The notes under the pieces were generated by a model. The model did not search any database, was not told the DNA's origin, and worked only from the letters and a program-made list of their open reading frames with translations. 6,037 bases of DNA from Candidatus Zipacnadia bacterium (lineage in GTDB: Bacteria > Armatimonadota > Zipacnadia > Zipacnadales > Zipacnadaceae). Both the position numbers and the translations under genes were made by a program. This document shows, one piece after another, positions 1 through 6,037 of this stretch (positions within the stretch are counted from its first letter, which is position 1; each line of letters opens with the position of its first letter). The DNA lies in NCBI GenBank assembly GCA_029821415.1, contig JALGTJ010000064.1, forward strand, positions 1-6,037. The letters run 5' to 3'.

Positions 1-243
1 CTGGCGAGCTTGGTCGTCGGCAAATATTAGCTCAGCCAGCTTCTTACGCTGTAGTGTGCCGTCAGATTGGATATATTCCTCGCCGAATACGGCTCGCACC
101 TGCTCAAAGACCGGCTGGCCGGGCTGAAGCAGCTCGCGCGAGATATCATCAGCCCGCAATATGGTCGCACCCAGATCTTCAAGCATTTCCAGAACAGTGG
201 ATTTGCCCGAGCCTAACGGGCCAGCTACTCCCAACACTATCAT
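1..243 (-). CDS. coaE: Dephospho-CoA kinase, N-terminal part (runs off the window)
   Basis: Dephospho-CoA kinase phosphorylates the 3'-hydroxyl of the ribose in dephospho-CoA with ATP, the last step of coenzyme A synthesis, in the cytoplasm. Only the first 81 residues are present; the gene continues past base 1, and the family is usually about 200 residues. The start is an ATG at 243, with AAGGA (255-259) 11 bases upstream. Visible features are a P-loop GPLGSGKS (residues 8-15) straight after a short beta strand, then LRADDISREL (29-38), and a C-terminal stretch GTLQRKKLAELIF (62-74) typical of CoaE. The Asp equivalent to H. influenzae Asp33 is kept (Asp32 here), but the first Asp of the usual DAD motif is Arg30, and the usual GGIGSGKS reads GPLGSGKS. 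It lies 26 bases after the S1 gene and is probably co-transcribed with it. Family assignment is firm; activity of the whole enzyme cannot be judged from this part. Confidence 0.93.
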   Translation of the reverse strand, partial: MIVLGVAGPLGSGKSTVLEMLEDLGATILRADDISRELLQPGQPVFEQVRAVFGEEYIQSDGTLQRKKLAELIFADDQARQ

Positions 244-269
244 TTAGGTTGCGATCCTTGTCTGCTCGT

Positions 270-1709
270 TCAGGACGGCTCTTCCTGTCTGATCACCTCG
301 GGTTGCTCGGCTGCTTTGGCGGGGCTTTCTGGCTCTGCTGGAACTGCCGGTAGGGGCTCGTCCGGTCTGGCCATTTCTGCTTGTTCATCGGCTTCCTGTT
401 GCTCGGCTGCTTGGTCAGCGTCCTCGCTAGGCTGTTCGGAATCTGTCAGTGACGCCTTAGTCTGGTTGAGCACTTCGCTGAACTGGTCGCCAAGTTTGAC
501 CGACGGCGGCTGCTGACTCTTCATATACTCCTCGTACTCCTGGCGGTCACTTTCTGCCTGTGCGCCCGTCAGGCTTAAGGTCATCCGGTGGGCACTGGCA
601 TCCAGATCCAGCAGTTTGACTTTCACTTTCTGCCCCTTGCTGACAACCTCCGTGGTCTCGCTGATGCGCTGCGAGCTTAGCTCGCGCAGGGGAATGAAGC
701 CTTCTACATCCGCTTCTTTCAAGCGGGCAAACGCGCCAGTGTCAACCGCCCGAGTAATAACAGCTTCGTACAGGGCGCCGACCTCCAATTGCTTAGCTGC
801 CTGCTTCCAGGGATCAGGCAGCAGTTGCCGCATACCCAGGGATATGCGGTCTCTGTCTTTATCCATACTCAGGACCATCACTCGAATGATCTCGCCGGGT
901 TTGACCACGTCAGAGGGGTGGTCAATGTGCGACCAGGCCATCTCGGAGATATGCAGCAGTCCGTCTACTCCGCCGAGGTCAACGAAGGCACCATAGTCGG
1001 TGATATTGCGGACTCGTCCTTCGCAGACGACGCCTTCAGCCAGTCGGGATAGGGTCTCTTCGCGCCGGCGGGCGCGCTCTTCCTCTATAACCTGCCGGTG
1101 GGACAGCACAATCTGATTGCGCTGCCGGTCTACCTCCAAGACCTTCAGTTTGAGAACCTTGCCCACCAGTTTGCCCAGCATGCGTACGTCGCGTATGGCA
1201 ACATGGGACGCCGGCACAAAACCGGGCATACCTACATCAACTCGCAGCCCCCCCTTGACGCGGTCGGTGACCATGCCGGTGAGCACTTCACCATTTCGTT
1301 GGGCACGATACAGCCTCTCCCAGGCCTCCTCGTAGTCGGCGCGCTTCTTGGAGAGGGTGATTTGCCCAGCCTCGTCATCAACCCGGATCACCGCTACCCG
1401 GATTTCGTCACCCTCCGTTGGTAGCTCCTCGCCTGGGGCGAATTCATTACGGGGTACCAGCCCCTCAAACTTGGCACCAACGTCTACTACTATGTACTGA
1501 TCCTGCACTGCTACCACAGTACCAGAGATTATGTCGCCCTTCTGAACATCTGCTGGGGTGGCCTCCTCCAGGTCTGCCCAGCTTTCCTGTAGGTCCCAGC
1601 GCGAGCTTATTGGTTTCTCGTGCTGAGGTCCTTCCGGGACGTCCTCACCAAAGATGTCGTCATAGCTACCAAGGATATCCGTGGATTCGTTGTCATTGTC
1701 GGGACTCAT
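270..1709 (-). CDS. rpsA: Four-domain S1 RNA-binding protein (ribosomal protein S1 type)
   Basis: This 479-residue protein is built from four S1 (OB-fold) RNA-binding domains at about residues 57-123, 139-206, 225-295 and 310-380 (numbered from the ATG). The third is the most canonical, with DYGAFVDL followed by GLLHISE. Proteins of this kind bind single-stranded mRNA and help dock it on the 30S ribosome. The four-domain architecture and length match the actinobacterial RpsA type rather than the six-domain E. coli protein. The N-terminal 56 residues are acidic. The last ~100 residues are an acidic, Glu/Gln/Ala/Pro-rich, probably disordered tail. The longest open frame begins with GTG at 1718, but that codon overlaps the ribosome binding site, so the ATG at 1709 is chosen. 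The gene starts 60 bases after polA ends and stops 26 bases before coaE. The polA-rpsA-coaE order supports the RpsA name; a general S1-domain regulator of the YpfD type is the alternative. Confidence 0.9.
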   Translation of the reverse strand: MSPDNDNESTDILGSYDDIFGEDVPEGPQHEKPISSRWDLQESWADLEEATPADVQKGDIISGTVVAVQDQYIVVDVGAKFEGLVPRNEFAPGEELPTEGDEIRVAVIRVDDEAGQITLSKKRADYEEAWERLYRAQRNGEVLTGMVTDRVKGGLRVDVGMPGFVPASHVAIRDVRMLGKLVGKVLKLKVLEVDRQRNQIVLSHRQVIEEERARRREETLSRLAEGVVCEGRVRNITDYGAFVDLGGVDGLLHISEMAWSHIDHPSDVVKPGEIIRVMVLSMDKDRDRISLGMRQLLPDPWKQAAKQLEVGALYEAVITRAVDTGAFARLKEADVEGFIPLRELSSQRISETTEVVSKGQKVKVKLLDLDASAHRMTLSLTGAQAESDRQEYEEYMKSQQPPSVKLGDQFSEVLNQTKASLTDSEQPSEDADQAAEQQEADEQAEMARPDEPLPAVPAEPESPAKAAEQPEVIRQEEPS

Positions 1710-1717
1710 TTGATTCA

Positions 1718-1722
1718 CTCCT
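1718..1722 (-). promoter_or_regulatory. Ribosome binding site fixing the S1 gene start
   Basis: On the minus strand AGGAG ends 8 bases before the ATG at 1709, an ideal Shine-Dalgarno spacing. The upstream in-frame GTG (1718-1716) shares the last G of this AGGAG, so it cannot be served by it, and no other purine-rich stretch lies at a useful distance before that GTG. The site therefore argues for the ATG and a protein three residues shorter than the longest frame. Confidence 0.75.
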
Positions 1723-1769
1723 AAGTTAATCCTACGTCCGTGATTGGTTGTGAGAGGTCATGACATAGC

Positions 1770-4394
1770 TTAGAATACCTCTTCCAAATCGCGCCAGTTC
1801 CGGCCGGCCTTGAGATCTACGGCCAGTGGAACTGACAGTTTCCAGGCCTTTTCCATGATCTGCTTAGTCAGTTTGCCTACTTCGGTTACGTCCTCTGTAG
1901 GGACTTCAAAGACTAACTCGTCGTGGACCTGAAGTAGCAGGCGCGCATCAGCGCTGACTTGAGCAAGACGCGGGGCGATATCAGCCATCGCAATTTTGAT
2001 TATGTCAGCGGCTGAGCCCTGAATCGGGGCATTAGCTGCTGCCCGTTCACCATAAGCCTGCACCCGCCGATTGTTACTGTTCAGCTCCGGGACCGGCCGC
2101 CGTCGCCCACAGATGGTCTGGACGTAGCCATCTTCGTATGCCTGCCTTACTATCTGATCCATATACTGCTTTACACCTGGCAACTGCGCAAAGTAGTCTT
2201 CTATGAACTTATCAGCCTCCTCCCGTGATATGTCCAGTTGAGCGGCCAGCGCCTGACTGCCCATTCCGTAGATGACTGCGTAGTTGACGGTCTTAGCAGC
2301 GTCGCGCTGCGAGCGGCTTACCTCTTCCAAGGGGAGATCAAACAATACTGCAGCAGTGCGCCTATGAATATCGTGGCCCGCTATGAACGCATCGACAAGA
2401 TTCTTGTCGCCGGAAAGATGAGCCAGAATTCGCAGCTCAATCTGCGAATAGTCGGCGCACAACAGTACTGTGTTGGGGCTACCAGCAATAAAACAGGCAC
2501 GCACCGACCGTCCCAGTTCGGTACGTTTCGGAATATTCTGCAAATTCGGATTGCGGCTAGATAGCCGTCCTGTGGCGGTTGCCGTCTGCACAAAAGTCGT
2601 ATGCAGACGCCCGGTTTGCGGATTGACCTGCTCTAACAGTGCTTTTATATAGGTGGAGTATAGCTTGTCCAGTTGTCGATATTCCAGCACCAGTCCGACG
2701 ATCTCATGGTGCTCACGTAGTTCTTCCAGTACATCGGCAGCCGTTGACCAGCCGGTCTTAGTACGCCGACCTTCGGGAAGCCCCAGCTTCTCAAACAGAA
2801 TTTCCCCTAACTGCTGCGACGAATTGATATTGAATTGCTCGCCGGCCAGCTCATAGATGTGCTTTTCCAGTTTTTCCTGGTCCGCCTGGATTTGCTCGCC
2901 CAGTTGTGCAAGCCGCTTGCAGTCCAGCGCAATGCCGGCTCGCTCCATATCGCGGAGAATCTCGATCTGTGGCATCTCCACTCGTTCAAACAGCGGCATT
3001 AGCTGTAGCTGCTTCAGCTCCTTGTCCAGCGCTGCTCGCAGACGTGGGATCATAGTGACCAATTGACAGGCGCGCTCTGTAGGCCGCTCTGGTGGAGGGA
3101 GAGCCTCCTGCAAATAGCATGCTGCCAGCGTGTCCGCGTTATGGTCACGCTGAGGAGCTATCAGGTAGTCGGCAAGAGCACCATCCCACTGGCAGCCGGC
3201 TAGGCGAATGCCATAGTCGTCAAGGCCGGTGGCAATCTGTTTCAAATTGCAGCCTCGCTTGGCGATTTCCTGGTCTTGCAGTAGTTCAGCCAGTGGCGGT
3301 GGCACCCGCCCCGGTGTTGTTTTGCCAAACAGACCCCCGTTGCCGTCTTCTTGTTCAGGGCCAGCCAGGGGCACGTACCCAGGTCCTACTTCGTCGGTGG
3401 CCAGGGCCAATCCTCTCAGCTTGCCTTCAATCCACGCTGCTGCCAGGTTACAGTATCCGTCGGCCTTAACAGCTTGTATTACCTCGTCGAGACTGGCCTG
3501 TTCTGGCTGTGGATTGTCGGCGGTTGATTGCACGGGCAACCGGTCCATGAGTCGGGAGAATTCCAGCCGGGCAAAAAGCTGGCGGAGCTGGCCAGGCTGA
3601 ATACCCTTCCAGGCAAGATCATTGATATCCAGTTCCAGCGGGCTATCCAAGACAACACTCGCCAGTTTCTTATTGAGCCGTATTTGATCACTGCTCTCTC
3701 TTAGTCGGGCGGCCAACTTATCACTGTCTACCTCGTCCAGGTGCTCCAGCAATTCCTCTACAGTAGAAAATTGTGCGAGTAGCCGGGCAGCCGTCTTCGG
3801 CCCTACGCCGGCCACTCCCGGGATGTTGTCGGAGCTGTCTCCCACCAGCGCCTTGTAATCGGCTATCTGCTCAGGACGAACGCCGTATTCGTCATATACC
3901 TTGTCCGGGTCGTAAAGCCGCGTCTCGCTAAGGCCGCGAATAGTGGCCAGCACCTTGGTTTGGTCATCAACCAATTGCAGTGCATCGCGGTCGCCGGTGA
4001 TGATCAATACCTCAAAGCCGGCGGCTCTGGCCTTTTCGGCGACAGTGCCGATAATATCGTCAGCCTCGTATCCAGTTATCTCCGTCTGGGCCATACCCAG
4101 GGCGTCAATCAGTTCGTGGGCCAGGTCAAACTGGGCAATCAGCGTCTCGTCAGTGGGGGTGCGATCTGCCTTGTACTTTTCAAAGAGTTCGTCACGAAAA
4201 GTCTTACCGGGGGCATCAAAGGCCACCAGGGCGGCGTCTGGTGATTTCTCCTCCAGCAGGGGCAACAACATCTGGGCCAGTCCGTAGACGGCATTGGTGG
4301 GCTGCCCGGAGGAGGTGGATAGCGACTGCGGCAGGGCATGGAAGGCCCGATGCAGCAAACTATTACCGTCTATTATCAGTAGCTGTTTAGCCAC
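1770..4394 (-). CDS. polA: DNA polymerase I with 5' nuclease, proofreading domain eroded
   Basis: PolA fills gaps in excision repair and replaces Okazaki primers. The 874 residues are full length for the family. Residues 1-290 are the 5' nuclease: metal ligands can be seen at Asp9, Asp60, ADD (111-113) and GDRD (134-137), with the helix-hairpin-helix region at GDSSDNIPGVAGVGPK (185-200). Residues 300-470 match the 3'-5' exonuclease fold, but the DxE of Exo I, the Asp of Exo II (NLKQI at 383-387) and the YxxxD of Exo III are not visible, so proofreading is probably absent, as in Taq and Bacillus PolA. The polymerase domain is intact: TGRLSS (608-613), motif A DYSQIELR (648-655), the O-helix with Arg697, Lys701, Tyr705 and Tyr709, NAPIQG (788-793), and motif C VHDE (823-826). 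Tyr705 replaces the common Phe (E. coli 762). The start is GTG, 26 bases after sppA; the family N-terminus (LLIIDGNSLLHRAF) begins right behind it. Confidence 0.98.
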   Translation of the reverse strand: MAKQLLIIDGNSLLHRAFHALPQSLSTSSGQPTNAVYGLAQMLLPLLEEKSPDAALVAFDAPGKTFRDELFEKYKADRTPTDETLIAQFDLAHELIDALGMAQTEITGYEADDIIGTVAEKARAAGFEVLIITGDRDALQLVDDQTKVLATIRGLSETRLYDPDKVYDEYGVRPEQIADYKALVGDSSDNIPGVAGVGPKTAARLLAQFSTVEELLEHLDEVDSDKLAARLRESSDQIRLNKKLASVVLDSPLELDINDLAWKGIQPGQLRQLFARLEFSRLMDRLPVQSTADNPQPEQASLDEVIQAVKADGYCNLAAAWIEGKLRGLALATDEVGPGYVPLAGPEQEDGNGGLFGKTTPGRVPPPLAELLQDQEIAKRGCNLKQIATGLDDYGIRLAGCQWDGALADYLIAPQRDHNADTLAACYLQEALPPPERPTERACQLVTMIPRLRAALDKELKQLQLMPLFERVEMPQIEILRDMERAGIALDCKRLAQLGEQIQADQEKLEKHIYELAGEQFNINSSQQLGEILFEKLGLPEGRRTKTGWSTAADVLEELREHHEIVGLVLEYRQLDKLYSTYIKALLEQVNPQTGRLHTTFVQTATATGRLSSRNPNLQNIPKRTELGRSVRACFIAGSPNTVLLCADYSQIELRILAHLSGDKNLVDAFIAGHDIHRRTAAVLFDLPLEEVSRSQRDAAKTVNYAVIYGMGSQALAAQLDISREEADKFIEDYFAQLPGVKQYMDQIVRQAYEDGYVQTICGRRRPVPELNSNNRRVQAYGERAAANAPIQGSAADIIKIAMADIAPRLAQVSADARLLLQVHDELVFEVPTEDVTEVGKLTKQIMEKAWKLSVPLAVDLKAGRNWRDLEEVF

Positions 4395-4405
4395 AAGCGG
4401 CCGGG

Positions 4406-4412
4406 CCTCCCC
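4406..4412 (-). promoter_or_regulatory. Ribosome binding site for the GTG start of polA
   Basis: The minus strand reads GGGGAGG here, ending 11 bases before the GTG at 4394 and lying inside the 26-base gap after the sppA stop. The next in-frame Met is residue 41, past the conserved DGNS metal-binding region, so the GTG is required for a working 5' nuclease. The strong binding site explains how a GTG start can be used well. Confidence 0.7.
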
Positions 4413-4420
4413 GTGTAGCC

Positions 4421-5482
4421 TTAGCGGTACTGCGGCTGTGGCTGAGATGTAGTCAAACTATGCGAAAGCTCGCTCATCAGGTCGGACTTTATCTGGTTGG
4501 CGACAGTCTGGGTCATCGCACTAAAGAATCGACTCCACGGCGAGCCTGCCTCCAATTGCTTCAGCTTAGGTCGTCCCTTGATTCCTCCCAGCTTTGCGGC
4601 TTCATCCACTGCGTCATAGAAGTTACCAAGCCGATCGATGAGGCCTGCTGCCAAGGCCTGCTCACCGGTGTAGATTCTTCCGTCCGCCAGCTTCTTCACC
4701 TTAGCCTCATCCATTCCCCGAGCTTGGGCGACATCGTGGACGAACTGATCGTAAACGCCCATAAGCATCTTCTGCAGTAGTTCTCGTTCATCCGGGCGCA
4801 TCGGCCGGACGGGCGAGCCGGTGTCCTTGTATTTGCCCGACTTTATTACTTCGCTTTGCAGTCCGTATTTCTGCATAAGTTCATAGAAGTTCAGTGTCTC
4901 GAAGATCACTCCGATGCTGCCGGTGATGGTGGCGGGATTGGCAAAGATAACATCGGCTGGGCAAGCCACGTAGTAACCGCCCGAGGCCGCCACATCCCCC
5001 ATTGAGACGACCACCGGCTTGTGTTTGGTCAGACGCTGAATCTCTTTGTATATCGCCTGGGAGGCGGCTGCGCTGCCTCCAGGACTGTTGATGCGTAGCA
5101 CTACAGCCTTGACTGATTCATCCTCGGCGGCCCGGCGCAACTGGCTCATCGTCGCCCGCGCCCCCCGGCTGCCCCCAAACAGCCAGGCTCCCGCGTCATC
5201 TCCGGCGGTAATTGGCCCGCTTATTGTGATAACTCCTACCCGTGGTCCCACAGTCAGCTCCGCAGAGGCCCCCATCGCTCCGAAGAGCGCGAACATTATG
5301 GCCAGGAAGAAGCCGCCGATCAGTACCACAAACACAACTACAGCGATCCCAATAATCAGCCCCCAATTAGTGCGCCGCCGTGGAGGGCCAGCGGGGGTTG
5401 CTTGCTCTGTGGGCGCTGGTTGAGTCTGCTCAGATAGATTTTGCTCTCCGCTGGGTTGCGAATAGTCTCTGTACTCGTCCAT
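4421..5482 (-). CDS. sppA: Signal peptide peptidase SppA, single-domain membrane serine protease
   Basis: SppA cuts up signal peptides left in the membrane after protein export and acts on the outer face of the cytoplasmic membrane. The 353 residues match the short single-domain type (as in Bacillus subtilis, about 335), not the double-length E. coli form. Residues 1-38 are a Pro/Gln/Thr-rich cytoplasmic tail ending in RRR (35-37), followed by one membrane anchor (about 40-67), which gives an N-inside orientation. The protease domain shows NSPGG (132-136), the nucleophile Ser167 in GDVAASGGYY (162-171), and TGSIGVI (187-193). The general base is Lys219 in KSGKYKD (214-220), 52 residues after the Ser, the same spacing as the B. 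subtilis Ser147/Lys199 pair. The C-terminal ~40 residues are poorly conserved and end in a Gln/Pro stretch. The start is the ATG at 5482, with GAGG (5492-5495) 9 bases upstream. It is the first gene after the 153-base gap and so probably leads the operon with polA. Confidence 0.96.
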   Translation of the reverse strand: MDEYRDYSQPSGEQNLSEQTQPAPTEQATPAGPPRRRTNWGLIIGIAVVVFVVLIGGFFLAIMFALFGAMGASAELTVGPRVGVITISGPITAGDDAGAWLFGGSRGARATMSQLRRAAEDESVKAVVLRINSPGGSAAASQAIYKEIQRLTKHKPVVVSMGDVAASGGYYVACPADVIFANPATITGSIGVIFETLNFYELMQKYGLQSEVIKSGKYKDTGSPVRPMRPDERELLQKMLMGVYDQFVHDVAQARGMDEAKVKKLADGRIYTGEQALAAGLIDRLGNFYDAVDEAAKLGGIKGRPKLKQLEAGSPWSRFFSAMTQTVANQIKSDLMSELSHSLTTSQPQPQYR

Positions 5483-5503
5483 TTACGGTCGCCTCGTTTC
5501 CTG

Positions 5504-5526
5504 GACCGAATCTTCCGGTCTGCCGG
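5504..5526 (-). other. Overlapping hairpins in the sppA leader
   Basis: On the minus strand, bases 5520-5504 can form a stem of seven pairs (one G-U) with a three-base loop: GACCGGA against TTCGGTC. The same GACCGG can instead pair upstream in CCGG-CAGA-CCGG (5526-5515), so the two helices exclude each other. They sit about 10 bases upstream of the GAGG ribosome binding site. Whether they regulate anything is unknown; the longer helix does not cover the binding site, and no match to a known riboswitch was recognised. Confidence 0.25.
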
Positions 5527-5541
5527 GGAGTTCGCAGGGGA

Positions 5542-5569
5542 AGTATACAGCGTTACGGCACAGTGTTTT
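5542..5569 (-). promoter_or_regulatory. Candidate sigma-70-type promoter for the sppA-polA operon
   Basis: In the only long intergenic gap the minus strand has TATACT (5547-5542), five of six matches to the -10 consensus. Sixteen bases upstream lies AAAACA (5569-5564), which matches only the ACA half of the -35 box. Transcription would start near 5535, leaving a leader of about 50 bases. The position between lipoprotein gene and sppA makes it the likeliest operon promoter, but the -35 is weak. The rest of the 153-base gap (5483-5635) shows no gene and no clear terminator. Confidence 0.4.
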
Positions 5570-5635
5570 GTGAGCTTTGCGCTGGATAGTTGCTGCGTTA
5601 CTGGCGTAGAACTTGGCCCGGACGCCCAGGCTCAA

Positions 5636-6037
5636 CTACTCAGGACCAACAGGATAACCTAACTCCCTTTCAACTCGCTGTAGCTCATGCTCTTTGCGAA
5701 GTTCCTCGGCGGTCAATTCCCCCTGTTCATAGCGCTCCTTGTAGCTGGGCCCAGATGGTTCTGCCTCCGCTGGCTCTGCAGTCGGGCTAGCGGCCGGCTG
5801 CATCGGCTGTTGGCCGTAGGCACCAGGCATTTGCCCCGGCATCCCTGGCGGGCCAGGCATTCCGGGTGGTCGCATAGGGCCGTAGCCACCCGGCATTTGC
5901 CCCGGCATACCCGGTGGGCCAGCCATCTGGCCCGGCATCGGCTGCGTGGTTGGCACCTGGGCGGTCTTCTTGGACTTGCCGCATCCGGCGAATAAGGCCA
6001 TGGCCAGTACGGCCACTGCTATAAGCCACATTCCTGT
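5636..6037 (-). CDS. Small Gly/Pro/Met-rich lipoprotein, probably 5'-partial
   Basis: No known family is recognised. The frame is open to the window edge. The first ATG in view (6031) gives 131 residues: a hydrophobic segment (1-15) and then a lipobox-like FAGC with Cys17, a predicted site for lipid attachment and cleavage by signal peptidase II. This ATG is doubtful as the start: there is no Lys or Arg before the hydrophobic core, and the only purine-rich bases (AGGA) touch the ATG with no spacing. The true start is probably upstream of 6037. After KSKK (19-22) comes a low-complexity region (about 30-75) rich in Gly, Pro and Met with two copies of a GPPGMPGQMPG unit. An Ala/Pro/Glu linker and a charged, probably helical C-terminus (97-125) follow. 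The protein is likely exported and membrane-anchored; its function is unknown. It is separated from sppA by 153 bases and may belong to a different transcript. Confidence 0.8.
   Translation of the reverse strand, partial: TGMWLIAVAVLAMALFAGCGKSKKTAQVPTTQPMPGQMAGPPGMPGQMPGGYGPMRPPGMPGPPGMPGQMPGAYGQQPMQPAASPTAEPAEAEPSGPSYKERYEQGELTAEELRKEHELQRVERELGYPVGPE
5814..5926 (-). repeat. Direct repeat inside the lipoprotein gene (66-bp period)
   Basis: Bases 5814-5860 and 5880-5926 match at 41 of 47 positions, offset by 66 bases (22 codons), so the frame is kept. They encode GPPGMPGQMPGAYG (residues 60-73) and GPPGMPGQMPGGYG (38-51). Some of the differences are silent or change only one residue, which points to an in-frame tandem duplication that has since drifted under constraint on the Gly-Pro-Met pattern. 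Shorter PGM/PGQM pieces lie around and between the copies. Confidence 0.85.

Noticed and set aside
54..353. Plus-strand open frame of 99 codons, crossing the coaE start and the S1 stop
   Set aside because: It lies over two convincing minus-strand genes, has Arg/Pro/Leu-biased composition typical of an antisense shadow, and shows no recognisable domain.
1710..1769. Separate promoter for the S1 gene in the polA-S1 gap
   Set aside because: Only a poor -10-like TAGGAT is present and no -35 match at 16-18 bases; the gap is short enough for co-transcription.
1753..1782. Inverted repeat AGAGGT/ACCTCT spanning the polA stop, considered as a terminator
   Set aside because: The stem is only six pairs with an 18-base loop, and no T-run follows on the minus strand; the S1 gene begins 60 bases on.
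5603..5626. GGCGT/ACGCC inverted repeat after the lipoprotein stop, considered as a terminator
   Set aside because: Five pairs, a 14-base loop and no T-run, so it is not a credible intrinsic terminator.
5787..6029. Second minus-strand frame of 80 codons inside the lipoprotein gene
   Set aside because: It stays open because the 66-bp repeat and GC-rich codons lack stops in this frame. The overlapping frame has a lipobox, a hydrophobic signal segment and ordered composition, so it is the real gene.
1..6037. A novel defence, mobile or biosynthetic system
   Set aside because: Four of the five genes are core housekeeping families with intact architecture, gaps are short, and there are no transposase, integrase, phage, toxin-antitoxin or CRISPR signatures. 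Only the lipoprotein is of unknown function.

Overview
The window is bacterial and chromosomal. All five genes lie on the minus strand, so transcription runs from base 6037 towards base 1. In that direction they are: a small Gly/Pro/Met-rich lipoprotein whose 5' end probably lies outside the window, a single-domain signal peptide peptidase SppA, a full-length DNA polymerase I (PolA), a four-domain S1 RNA-binding protein of the ribosomal S1 (RpsA) type, and the first 81 codons of dephospho-CoA kinase (CoaE). Coding density is very high. No RNA gene, insertion sequence, CRISPR array, phage gene or transferred island was seen, and no stretch over 300 bases lacks a gene.

Layout: sppA, polA, the S1 gene and coaE are separated by only 26, 60 and 26 bases, and each has a purine-rich ribosome binding site, so they probably form one transcription unit. 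The only sizeable gap is the 153 bases between the lipoprotein gene and sppA. It holds a plausible promoter (a TATACT -10 box) and a short hairpin-forming leader, and is the best candidate for the operon's start. The order polA - rpsA - coaE is the one known from Actinobacteria (in Mycobacterium tuberculosis, Rv1629 - Rv1630 - Rv1631). It fits a lineage in or near the Terrabacteria (Bacillati). The PolA sequence looks more Firmicutes- or Armatimonadota-like than actinobacterial, but the phylum cannot be fixed by eye. Base composition is moderately GC-rich.

Roles: the operon looks like a housekeeping cluster covering DNA repair and replication (PolA), translation (S1), CoA synthesis (CoaE) and membrane proteolysis (SppA). 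No new biological system was found. The details most worth a second look are: (i) PolA has Tyr in place of the usual O-helix Phe (E. coli Phe762, Taq Phe667), with Ala next to it, and its 3'-5' exonuclease motifs are eroded; (ii) the lipoprotein contains a recently duplicated 66-bp Gly-Pro-Met unit; (iii) CoaE reads RAD where the family usually reads DAD; (iv) the S1 gene's true start is an ATG nine bases inside the longest open frame.
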